From NCBI GenBank assembly GCA_028274465.1, contig CM051457.1:30539313-30603312 (forward strand): a stretch of 64,000 nt of DNA, written 5' to 3'. Shown here piece by piece: positions 21,902 through 32,556 of the stretch (its first letter is position 1; every line of letters begins with the position of its first letter). The DNA is from Plantago ovata (taxonomy: Eukaryota > Streptophyta > Magnoliopsida > Lamiales > Plantaginaceae). A model generated the notes under the pieces. It was not told where the DNA came from. It saw nothing but the letters and a program-made list of their open reading frames with translations, and searched no databases. The position numbers and the translations under genes are program-made.

Positions 21902-23628
21902 TGTGTTAAAGTTTTTGAATGAATTAATTAGTAGTAATATAAACACTATCATATTGTCAAATGGAAACTGATACATTTTCCATGATTCCAAAAGCATATT
22001 AAATGTGCTCTGATCCAAATAGAGCAATTTTAAATTGTTGTCGAATGTGTATTAGTTAACGAGTAACCGCCTCAAAATGGAGAGTTGGTCTTGATCGAAT
22101 AGTGGTTGTGAATCTGACTACCCCAAATGTAAATTTTAAAACCACCCCGAAAAGCCCTAGCTATTGGAGAATTAATATAAATAATTATATTTCGTTTCTC
22201 TCTAATAGCTTAAGCTTTCAGGAGAGTTTGAATCTATATAATATATAAAAGCAGAGTTCACATTCTAAAAATATCAACCAATCAGAATGCTCAATTCAAG
22301 TTCATGCTGACGTGTCAATTTCTCATTTAATTGGAATAAATTTATTTTAAAATTCACTTGAAAACATTGACTAAAAATAGAATAAAATTAAAATTCAACT
22401 AAGCATATGCCAAAAAATAATTAATCTAACTGAAAATATACGTGGTGAAATATAATCTCCCCAATTCAATTAAAATTAGAATTTCTATCTTATAATCAAA
22501 ATTTTGATTCCTCTGCCGACCATTTCATGTATATATTAAAAATAAAAAATGACTAGAAAAAGACGGTATAATATTTTAATTACTTTGTACTTATGTCACT
22601 ATTCATGAATTTATTCAATAATAATTTAGAATAATTGATATATTTGACATGTGTATTACACAATAAATTATAATAATACTCATATTTGGTGATACTATTT
22701 TGAAAAATGTCTACTAATGAAAATGAAAGAAACTATCATTATGTATTTTATTTGATATTTATTTACCCTTTAGGTAATTTAGAATAAAAGATTTGTTTCA
22801 TATGTATATCCCGAAATAAATTAGAATTACAATAACATTCGATTCAATGATGGTACTGCTATATAAACTTATTATCAATAAAAATTATTTTAGAAAATAG
22901 TTATTTATTTATTATTTAATACTATCACCGTTCCTGTATAAGTTTATCATTTGCTTTGTATGTGGTAAAACTCATTTCAAGTACTACGGAGTGCCTCTGT
23001 CCAATTTAGGTACTCCAGAGTGCGCCCTGTTCTATTTAGATACTTTCTAATTCAACAGAAAAAATGTGAACAATACAAGCGTGTGACAGCCACTAACCTG
23101 TCGGGCCAAAATTATCAAGACAATAGGAAAAATTGTCATGTCTTATACAATGCATTAAAATCCCAGTTTGGTACTCCAAAGTACTAAAAAGTGTACATAG
23201 CACCCGCCCATTTTTCATTTTTGTTTTGCATTTTTTAATTTATTCTCTATTTTCGATATGTCGGATGTGTGATTATCATGCTTGAATTATTTAATTTTTG
23301 TCGTTTAATTGAAAAAGTATCAAAATTGGCAACGTTTCACAATAAAGTACATAAATTGGACACGGACGCTCTCTAGAGTACCAAAAATAGATTTTGTTCG
23401 AATATTATGAGTGAAAGTATGAGATGTTGATTATTGATTGGAAGAGAGAAAGTTGAAAATAAAAGAGAAAGATGAAACCTAGAGAGAGGGAAAATGAGAG
23501 GAAAAATACGAGAGGTCTCTCAAAATGTGAATAGTATTATGAGCCTCTATAATTGAAACCCAAATGTGAGGTCAATTATAGACGCCGAGAGGCCTCTATA
23601 GTCCAAATCCAAATATGTTGTAGGAGTT

Positions 23629-25110
23629 TTGTTGATTGACTATTAACTCCAATATTTGAACGCATTTGAAACAAAATAGAGTGAATGTGATATAGGATCT
23701 ATGGCAAGTTCATGGTCACGGGGAAAATGAAAGACATTCATGTGGATGACATTATACTCAGTCTTAATTATGCCGAAATAATTTATAATAGTGGATGGGT
23801 TTGATTATGTTCCATAATAATAAAAATAATAATTGCATTTGATGGGACTACATGTAGGCTATCTATCCATAATAAGTGTAAACTGGTTTTATCCTATTTT
23901 GAAATTCAAGAGATTAAGTGTTTTGCTGAATGAGAATTGAAATTCAATATTGGAATGCATTTGAGAAAAAATAGGGTGAACGTGATATGGGATCTATGGC
24001 AAGTTCTTGATCACGGGCAATTGAAAGACATTCATGTGGATGATATTATACTGATTCTTTAAAACAATGGATGTGCATGTTCGATTGGTGTACTCATGTG
24101 ATAATTTACAATAACAATCACAATAGATGGTACTACCATATAGGCTCTCTATCTATAATAAGTGTATTCTTGTTTATCCTATTTTGTAGTTCAACATATT
24201 ACGGGTTTTGTTGAATGACTATTGAACTCCAATATTGGAACCCATTCAATTTGAGGAAAATAGAGCGAACATGATATATGATCCATGACAAGTTCATGGT
24301 CACGTGGAAAATGAAAGACATTCATGTGGATGACATTATACTCGGTCTTAATTATGCCGAAATAATTTATAATAATGGATGGGTTTGATTGTGTTCCATA
24401 ATAATTAAAATAATGATTGCATTTGATGGGACTACCATGTAGACTATCTATCCATATAAGTGTATATTGGCTTTATTCTATTTTGAAATTCAAGAGATTA
24501 AGGGTTTTGCTGAATCAGAGTTGAAATCCAATATTGGAACGCATTTGAGGAAATTAGGGTGAACGTGATATAGAATCTATGACAAGTTCATGATCACGGG
24601 GCAAATGAAATACATTCATGTGGATGACATTATACTCCGTCTTAATTATGATGAAATAGTGGATGTGTTTGATTGGTGTACTCATGTGATAATATACAAT
24701 AACAATCACAATAGATCGGACTACCGAGTAGGCTCTCTATCTATAATCAGTGTATTCCTGCTTATCCTATTTTGAAGTTCAACATATTAGGGGTTTTGTT
24801 GAATGACTATTGAACTCCAATATTGGAACCCATTTAATTTGAGGAAAATAGAGCGAAGGTAATATATGATCCATGACAAGTTCATGGTCACGGGGAAAAT
24901 GAAAGACATTCATATGGATGACATTATACTGAATCTTAATTATGACACATATGAATATTATGCATGTACATGTTAAGTTTGAAGATGAAAAAATACATCG
25001 TATTAAGTATTTTTGTAAATTCAACATTTTCCGATGGTAAAGGTGGAGTATTATATGACCATGGTCATAGGGCAAAGGAAATACATTCATATCGAAATAG
25101 CATAGTCCCG
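23629..25110. repeat. Higher-order tandem array inside the Helitron
   Basis: Five units of about 290 bp start near 23629, 23925, 24222, 24512 and 24805, each with CATGGTCACGGGGAAAATGA or a variant and a GACATTCATGTGGATGACAT core. Units 1 and 3 share one middle segment (GGATGGGTTTGATTRTGTTC) and units 2 and 4 another (GGTGTACTCATGTGATAAT). The array therefore grew as a dimer of about 590 bp. Unit 5 matches the first type at its start, then diverges. Confidence 0.85.
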
Positions 25111-25396
25111 ATGGTTATTGGATGTTGATAATAGTATCAATGCCAATGAAAATGATAATGGGGTGATATTATATTGCCATATGACATTCTAATTCAATGA
25201 AAAAATACATCCTGTTAAGTTTTTGGATACTATAAGATGTTTCAGTTAAGAGTTGGTGTGTGGTAATGCAAACATAGACCAAGTAGAGAGATAAACAACT
25301 GTGTAACAATATACATATGAGCGATATATTTCTTTATTTGTAGTTCGACACAATCAAATTTATATAGTAACAAGTGTGCGTACAAATTTTTTATGC

Positions 25397-25416
25397 CCCG
25401 TCGAGTACTCGACGGG
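25397..25416 (+). repeat. Helitron 3' terminal palindrome
   Basis: CCCGTCGAGTACTCGACGGG is perfectly self-complementary and lies 12 bp before the CTAG end, in the position of the Helitron termination hairpin. Confidence 0.85.
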
Positions 25417-25428
25417 TTAATTAACTAG

Positions 25429-25976
25429 TTATATCATGATAGCAGAGCCTTCTGGGTCACGTCCATCTGGATTCAAATATACTCGTAGACAAACTCTAAG
25501 CTTTTTGGGAGAGTTGGAATTCTATCGGCGACGGGAAGAGGAATTGGATTTAGACACCGACCAGCCACCTTGGGTTGCGTGGGATTGAATTAGAGCCCAA
25601 CACGCCTCGCCATGGGTTGGACTGGTTAAACAGACTCGTCCGTGATTCAATCTGCAGAGTCCCTTATTTATCAGCCCAGATATTACGACCAATCCACCAA
25701 AATGTAACTTGTCCAATTTGTTGATTATAAGACTTTTCAAAAGCCTAATTACCGGACTTGTAACTTGGGACAAAAATTGGAGCATGTTACGTTACTTTAG
25801 AAAAACAAAATCGAACCGTATCAGTGTCGAACACCTAAACTCGGAAACATGTAGAGACGAGACGGATCATACTTCAGAGAACTTGCAGAGCTTCGCACCA
25901 AATCAAATGAAGGCGACTCGGGTACTTCAATTTCATTCACACACTGTTTTATTACTGTTTTATTGTTCTCAAGTAA
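25429..25976. other. Low-copy stretch, possible old exon debris
   Basis: Frames here are short and unidentified. At 25820-25860 the GTGTCGAACACCTAAACTCGG motif resembles TCTGAAACTCGGACATGGG at 30014, just beyond the inverted LTR pair, which may mean one sequence was split by those insertions. Confidence 0.25.
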
Positions 25977-26084
<108 letters not shown>

Positions 26085-26089
26085 TCTTT

Positions 26090-27239
26090 TTTGGGTATGG
26101 TATCGAGTATTTTCACTAGCTAATTGCTGATTAATTTATTTGCATAGCCCGGAGAATGACTCTGGAGATTTAGTCCTCTTGCCACCAGATAATTTAATAA
26201 GAAGGAAACTCAAACGGAAAAATAATCAGGTCTGTCGTCTGTTTGTTTGCCTCAATACACCTTTTTTTCTTTTTTCCTTATTGCAAACTTGAATATATGC
26301 CTTATTAGGTGTAACAACAAGCTAAGTGATCTCTGTTTAGCGTTATATTTTTGAGCTAGGTAGAGTTTATAAACTAGTGTTTACTTTCAGTTAAGCATGT
26401 AAATTAAATATGTTTGACCGCGATCTTATAAACTCCAGTGGCTTAAATTGTTATTACGTTATTAGATGGGTACTTATTACCGTTAGAGTTGCGTTAAGAC
26501 TTTAATATAGTAGTTAAACATAGCTGTCAGATTATTCATTTGGACGATTAGTTAGTCACTCTTAAGAATTGGTTTCCCCTTTAGCATTGACGTATCTTCT
26601 GAGATGAGATGGGTTGTCTTTTTTTAGCTTTTATTTATTTTCTGTCGATGGACTCCATAAATCATAGCTTTGGCCTTGGCCTTTGGTACACAGAAAATAG
26701 TTTTGTCTTGTCATTCTAACCTACAATTCTTTATCATAAACTAACTTATTTTATAAACTAATCAGGCTTGCTTATTTATTCAAGAAGCTAGGTTCTCGTC
26801 TTTTATATTCCAACTATATACAATATAATAATAATAAAATAATAATAATAATAAACGAGAAAGGAATGAAAATGTAACAACGTAACATCAATGTTCTTTT
26901 ATGTCATTTTACCAGCTGGCTTATAAGCAATTCATTACATTAAAATCAACTAGCTTATAATTTATTTGCTAAATACGTACACTAAAATCGGCTAAATTAT
27001 CAATTATTTTCAAAAATAAAATTCTTAGTTAGCTTATTATAAGCTAACACCTAGATTGGTAAGATAGTTTATCATTTCCAAGTCTCCAACTAACTTAGTT
27101 TTGCTAAACAAACCTAAGTTAAACAAGTGCCAGAAAAGAAAGTTGAAGTAGCTTGAGGTTTGTACCTTAGGTATGCATAGATAGATAATTTAGGTTTGTT
27201 ATTACTTGATGTGTTCGGTTGTTCATTCTTTTGGAGCAT
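26090..27239. other. AT-rich stretch without a recognisable gene
   Basis: A possible exon-like segment at 26150-26230 reads NDSGDLVLLPPDNLIRRKLK and ends at a CAG/GT, but I cannot connect it to a gene. Short AATAAT repeats lie near 26825-26850. Confidence 0.3.
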
Positions 27240-27664
27240 CTATGTTACTTGAGACTCTTTCGATTCCCCAGCCAAATGGCCCGGGACTCGGCCTGTTGAC
27301 CGGCAAAATTACTCATGACTAACCCACAGAAGTCTCGATGGTATGATAAAATGGCCTAAACTCGCACGGATTTTCTTTTGGAATCACCCAAAAAGCATCG
27401 TACCATGTAAGACAATATAAGTGGTGGTCTAATATATATACACTTTATCACATTCACTCTTAAACGATGTGGGATGCGGGGTATTACGATCTACCCCTTA
27501 AATTCTCGACGTCCTCGTCGAGACTTGGGGGTTAAAATTTGTCCCGAGACCAACCATCCGTGCAAGATTCTAGAGGTGGCTCCCACCGCCCATATGGTGT
27601 AGTACTTTGCCACATGGCACTTATAAGTTCTTGCAATTCCAGGTGATCCCGCTCTGATACCTAC
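27240..27664 (-). mobile_element. LTR-element internal remnant with initiator-Met primer-binding site
   Basis: Read on the minus strand, the LTR end GGGTCGTTACA (to 27665) is followed after a few bases by GGTATCAGAGC, the primer-binding site complementary to initiator tRNA-Met. This fixes the left arm as a minus-strand 5' LTR whose internal region runs leftward. No gag-pol coding sequence is recognisable and the element is broken. Confidence 0.6.
27432..27475 (-). promoter_or_regulatory. Second snRNA-type USE plus TATA module
   Basis: On the minus strand ATCCCACATCG (27475-27465) matches RTCCCACATCG exactly, and TATATATATT starts 24 nt downstream at 27440. Element and spacing equal those at 16185-16227. 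No snRNA follows. Confidence 0.5.
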
Positions 27665-28465
27665 TGTAACGACCCAAAAATCTAACGGAAAACTAAGATG
27701 ACTTTTATTTAAAGAATAAGTTTGTCAAGTCGTCGAAAGCCCAAAATAGTCAAAAGGCCACAAAATGCAACTGGAATTTCAAAATAAGAAATAACTGAGT
27801 TTTCATCAATTATTCAAAGGGAAACCCCATCCCACTCTCTCTCTCTGTTGCTAAACACCTACAACTCTGGATCCTCTGGAGTACGATCTACAAGAAGGCG
27901 AAAAACAGACTATGAGACAAAAATCCCAGTGGTGTTATGTGTGTGAACATGAATAATACTTTATGAAACAAAGTAAAAGTAAATCGAAACGATATTCATT
28001 TAACATAAGATCATTAAATGCATATAAAGAAACGAAACTGAGTTTGTCGATGCAGCCACCATAAGACTCCCAACCAAATCCTTATCTCTTCGGACAAGAA
28101 GCTATCACTGCCAAAGGAAACGAAGACCACGTCATGGTACATGGGTGAGATTCTACAACCCCACAAAACCTCGGAGACTTCTACCTTTCATCGAGGGGGA
28201 ATAGGCGAGAATAATTCTATGAACACCTCGACAACCTTAACTGCCCGAACCTATTCACAGTTTCTATAATCGAAATGAATACGTATCCCGAAACAAAATG
28301 AAAACGAATAAAATTGATAGCGAAAAACATTTATATAATGTGTAGCGGAAGCAAGTGAAATCGATTTTAATGTATTTTTTTATTGAAAGCTTCATGAGTT
28401 TGATTTTCACAAGTGTTGATGCAATATATAATAGATAATATTAAAATAATCAAGTTGTAGCTTCG
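27665..28465 (-). mobile_element. LTR-like arm, minus orientation
   Basis: On the plus strand it begins TGTAACGACCC, that is, an LTR ending GGGTCGTTACA on the minus strand. It pairs over about 800 bp with 29205-30008 in inverted orientation at roughly 85-88% identity by eye. Shared blocks include GTTTGTCGATGCAGCCACCA and CATCGAGGGGGAATAGGCG. The divergence implies an old pair. Confidence 0.65.
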
Positions 28466-28914
28466 CAAAATATACATATACTTTTGGGTGGGAACACTAG
28501 AAACCACCGAATAAAATTCTCCATAGCGATTTTGCTAGATTTTTTAGAGATGGGATTGAGAAGGTGTATAGTGATTTTTTTTAGAAAGCTACGAGGCAGG
28601 ACGAGCTCATCAACATCCCCTTCGAATATTTCAAGATTAAGACTCTCAATGTTGCGTCTCATAAGAGAAGATATCAACGCTGAGATGCGGCTTAAGTCCT
28701 GTCCATAATATGGACTACTCGGACAGGAGAAACAAAATCTCCTTATATTCTGTAAGTGAAAAAGTAACTTATCCGCAAGGTTTAAAACGGTGATGGCATG
28801 GGTGTCGTTAGGAAAATCATAGTGGTCGATGCCTACACCATCAATGAGAGAGTCCACTTGAATTCCCAATCTCGGGACAAAACAGATGTTCGCATCAGAG
28901 GCAAACCTGGACAA
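28450..28914 (-). pseudogene. F-box/LRR (FBD-type) gene fragment between inverted arms
   Basis: The 154-residue frame contains HAITVLNLADKLLFHLQNIR, SRISALISSLMRRNIESLNL and EIFEGDVDELVLPRS, the leucine-rich spacing of plant F-box/RNI/FBD-like proteins between the F-box and the FBD. There is no F-box at the N-terminal side and no FBD at the end. The last few codons run into the adjacent LTR-like arm, so the gene was cut there. F-box/LRR proteins are substrate receptors of SCF ubiquitin ligases; this fragment is unlikely to work as one. The family call rests on pattern only. Confidence 0.6.
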
Positions 28915-29081
28915 AATGTTTACCAGATGTTCTCGGGTCTAATCTGCACAAAATGTTTGAGACAAAATGTCTACCAGATGTTCTCGGGGTCTCTAGGACA
29001 GCATTAGCCGTCTACCAGATGTTCTCGGGTCTAATCTGGACAAAATGTTTCTCATGATACCATCTGGTAGACGGCTAATGC
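28905..29081. repeat. Short tandem repeats and a 21-bp hairpin
   Basis: TACCAGATGTTCTCGGG occurs three times (about 28920, 28973, 29012), with CTAATCTG-ACAAAATGTTT after two of them. A perfect 21-bp inverted repeat pairs 29001-29021 with 29061-29081 around a 39-nt loop. TCTCTAGGAC lies outside both arms. Confidence 0.8.
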
Positions 29082-29204
29082 AGTCTCTAGGACTGTTATA
29101 CCTTGTGATTTTGATCATGACTTCAGAGGCTTAATAAACCTAACACAACATTATATTATAGTGTATAGTTTGATATTTTTCTCGCACTAGTGTATAGTTT
29201 GAAG

Positions 29205-30008
29205 CTACAAGTTGGTTATTTTAATATTATCTATTATATAGTATTGCATCAACACTTGTGAAAATCAAAATCATGAAGCTTTCAATCAAAAATTGCATCA
29301 AAATCAATTACACATGCTTACGCTACACATTATAAGTTTTCGCTATCAGTTTTATTCGATTTCATTTTGTTTTGGGATACGTATCCGTTTCAGTAAGAGT
29401 AAAACTGTGAATAGGTTCGGGCAGTTAGGGCTGTCGAGATGTTCATAGGATTATTCTCGCCTATTCCCCCTCGATGAAAGGTAGAAGTCTCCGAGGTTTT
29501 GTGGGGTTGTAGAATCTCACCCACGTACCATGGTGTGGTCTTCGTTTTGTTTGGCAGTGATAGCTTCCTGTCCGGAGAGATAAGGATTTGGTTGGTAGTC
29601 TTATGGTGGCTGCATCGACAAACTCAGTTTCGTTTCATTATATGTTTTTAATGATATTATGTTAGATGAATATTGTTTCGTTTTACTTTTACTTTGTTTC
29701 ATAAAGTATTGTTCATGTTCACACAAGGAACACCACTGAGATTTTTGTCTCACAATCAGTTTTTAGCCTTCTTGTAGATCGCACTACAAAGGATCCAGAG
29801 TCGTAGGTGTTCAGCAACGGAGAGTGGGATGGGGTTTTACTTTAAATAATTGCTGAAAATTAGGTTATTTCTTATTTTGAACTTGTTGTTGCATTTTGGT
29901 TATTTGCTGTTTGTAGCCTTTAGACTCTTTTGAGCTTTCGACGACTAGACAAACTTATTTTAAAATAAAAGTTATCTTACTTTTCTGTTAAATTTTCGGG
30001 TCGTTACA
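29205..30008 (+). mobile_element. LTR-like arm, plus orientation
   Basis: Inverted partner of 27665-28465, ending GGGTCGTTACA at 30008. No primer-binding site follows, unlike the left arm. The two arms belong to the same LTR family inserted or rearranged head to head. Confidence 0.65.
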
Positions 30009-31584
30009 CAGACACTCTGAAACTCGGACATGGGAAGTGAGGCTCCTTTTTTTGTCCTGGAAACAACCGTATCCGACACAGGATGCATACATGGTTCCGA
30101 GTCCAGGTAACATAGTGGATGTAGGAGGCTAATAAGTAAAAGGAAAAGCTTCTATCAGAAAGCATCAAGACATTGGAGTATTTTCAACTTGGTTCTGATG
30201 ATGTTTGTTAATTAATGAATCTTTTAAGTTTGTAAACGGAATTGTTTTATGATTGCGTGTGATGTTCTTCATGTTTCAGGAAGAATAAGATTCCCGAGGA
30301 TGTGTATTCACTTGTGACTTGTGTTCTCTTCTTCAAGGAATTTGGGCCAGGTTTGTTTGTCTGATGAAGTGAATTACATTCATGTTGATGATGTGTGCAG
30401 AGGGGAATGAGTTGCATTTGTTTGTGAGTTTCCCTTGTCGATTGCAGGTTGAGACTGTTCATTAAAAATGTTATTGGATTTTTTCATGTGCTTTAGTTCT
30501 CATATGATTGTGTGTGAATATGTTTTAGCTTCTACTTATCTGTTTTAGGACGTTCTTAATGCATATTTACGTACGTATGAGTGAAGCTCATTGTATATGT
30601 GAATCATGGAATCATGAGCATCTCGAGGATGTTGAACCTGTCTGGGGAAAAAAATATGATGAATCCATCTTGTTATAAATAGTATGAGGAATGAAGATTA
30701 ATTCAATCCTTTGTTTACTGTTTTTAATTTATCTTTGAAATGCATCTCTAATCTGCTGATGTGATTCCATCCCATTTTTCATTCAATTTGCAGGTATGTC
30801 AATAGGCTGCCTATGTCAATATAACATTTATGTGTTATGGAATGAAGTTCTCCATGAACTATCTCATTCTTAACATCCATCAATGAAGTTGAGGGCAATG
30901 ATGACTTATGATCAGTTGCCACCAAAAGATATTTTCAAACTTAGGTGCGTATTATAATGTGCCATAAAAATGAAACCGCTTATGACCAAAATTGCGAAGG
31001 ACCTTACGTTATAGGACCAGTGGAACAATATATTCCAAAAATTATTCCTGGCAAGTTATAGGCTTAGAGCTTTCTAACCAACAAACGATGTTGTGACGAT
31101 GACTGAGTAGGGTTTCCAGTTCTGTAGAGCTGATGTATTTTCCTAATTTTGTCAGAGGAGAGTTTTACAAATGTAAGGTATTGATGTTGGAACTTGCAGC
31201 TCACAAGGTCATTTAATGAGTGTAAACTTGTGGATGACTTAGCAATGCAGAGAACTGACATAAAATCTTCCTTAACTCTTAACTGGCTATCTGTGTGATT
31301 TGTGATGATAGTGATTAGTCATGATCATTTGATCCTTAGTATTTGTAGAAAAGCTCTGTAATTATGAAGTTTAGTGTGGGTTAAAAGCATATAAGGACAA
31401 AAAACAACAAATAATTGCACAAAAATTCAATCTCAAACAACATTTACAAAAGTCTACCTACAATAAGTCGCTACAGTAGATCCGGATTTCAAAAACTCGC
31501 TACAGTAGATTTAATGAGATTTTTTGAAATCCGCCTACAGAAATGGACCTCAAAATCTCGCTCAATTAGATTTAATAGCAAATT
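30009..31584. other. Stretch without a convincing gene
   Basis: Contains scattered intron-like signals (TTTCAGGAAGAATAAG at 30275) and short frames only. It could be debris of the sequence seen at 25.8 kb. I cannot support a gene. Confidence 0.3.
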
Positions 31585-32310
31585 TGACATCCGAAAGCTA
31601 GTTTCAGCCACTGAAACTAGCTGAAACTAGTTAAAAATGGATGAAACTAGCTAAAAATGATTCAAACCAATTGAAACTAACTGTTAATTTTATATTTTTT
31701 CTGAAATTAACCTTTAAAACTAGTTGTTAATTTTATAAAATAATTAAATTAACTCTAAAAATTATTTATACTAAACTAAATAAATTTAAAAAATATGGAA
31801 ACTATAATTACAAAAATATAATCATTATTTTAACTGAAAAAACATAGTTTCAGATTAGTTTCAACACATAAAAGCTAGTTTCAGGAACTAGTTTCAAACA
31901 AAAGCTAGTTTCATAAACTAGCTGAAACTAGTTGAAACTAACTTTTAATGCTAGTTTCAACATCATAAAATGTTAATTTCATTAGTTTCAACAACAAAAA
32001 TGATATTTTCGTTAGTTTCAGCATCATAAGTGCTAGTTTCAGCAACAAAAAAAATCTAGTTTGAGCAACACAAATGCTAATTTCAGCAACACAAATGCTA
32101 GTTTCAACAACTAAATACTAGTATCATTAGTTTAAGCATCATGAGTGCTAGTTTCAGCCACAAAAGTGTTAGTTTCAGCAACACAAATGCTAATTTCATT
32201 TGTTTCAGCATCACAAGTGAACACAAAAAATGTTAGTTTCATTAAATTCAACAACAGAGATGCTAGTTTCATTAGTTTCAACAACAAAAATACTAGTTTC
32301 ATTAGTTTGT
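31585..32310. repeat. Minisatellite built on CTAGTTTCA
   Basis: About 25 irregular copies of GCTAGTTTCAGCAACAAAAA and TAGTTTCATTAGTTTCAACA, with inverted copies (TGAAACTAGCTGAAACTAG) at the left margin. Copies vary from 20 to 40 bp. Confidence 0.8.
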
Positions 32311-32457
32311 GTGTATAAAGATTAATTAGTTAGCAAAAAAATAATTAAATATAATTAGCTAGTAATTAATTAATACTAATGGATGTCAAAAACACCATCA
32401 AAATCCATTTTAGCGAGAAAAATGGAGTCCAACAAGCAATTGAGATCCAAATTGATT

Positions 32458-32556
32458 AGATTTTAGGGCCCCAAAAAATAGAATGACCTTTTTTGTAATA
32501 GGCTTTTAGATTTTAGGGCACCAAAAACTAGAATGACGTTTTTTGTAATAGGTTTT
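32458..32556. repeat. Two tandem copies, 50-bp period
   Basis: AGATTTTAGGGCMCCAAAAA with the following TAGAATGAC and TTTTTTGTAATAGG occurs at 32458-32507 and 32508-32556. Confidence 0.85.

Larger units (their letters stand above)
22233..25428 (+). mobile_element. Non-autonomous Helitron, both ends present
   Basis: The 5' end TCTATATAATATATAAAAGC matches the Helitron 5' terminus known from Arabidopsis (TCTATA-TATATAAAAGCA). The 3' end is a perfect 20-bp palindrome (25397-25416) followed by TTAATTAA and terminal CTAG at 25428. The insertion lies between A (22232) and T (25429), the expected AT target without duplication. The 3.2-kb body has no Rep/helicase frame and is largely a tandem array, so it would have to be moved in trans. 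Orientation is set by the 3' hairpin. Confidence 0.88.

Noticed and set aside
22233-25428. CRISPR-like array from regularly repeated segments
   Set aside because: The units are tandem, about 290 bp and diverged, without unique spacers, inside a Helitron of a plant genome.
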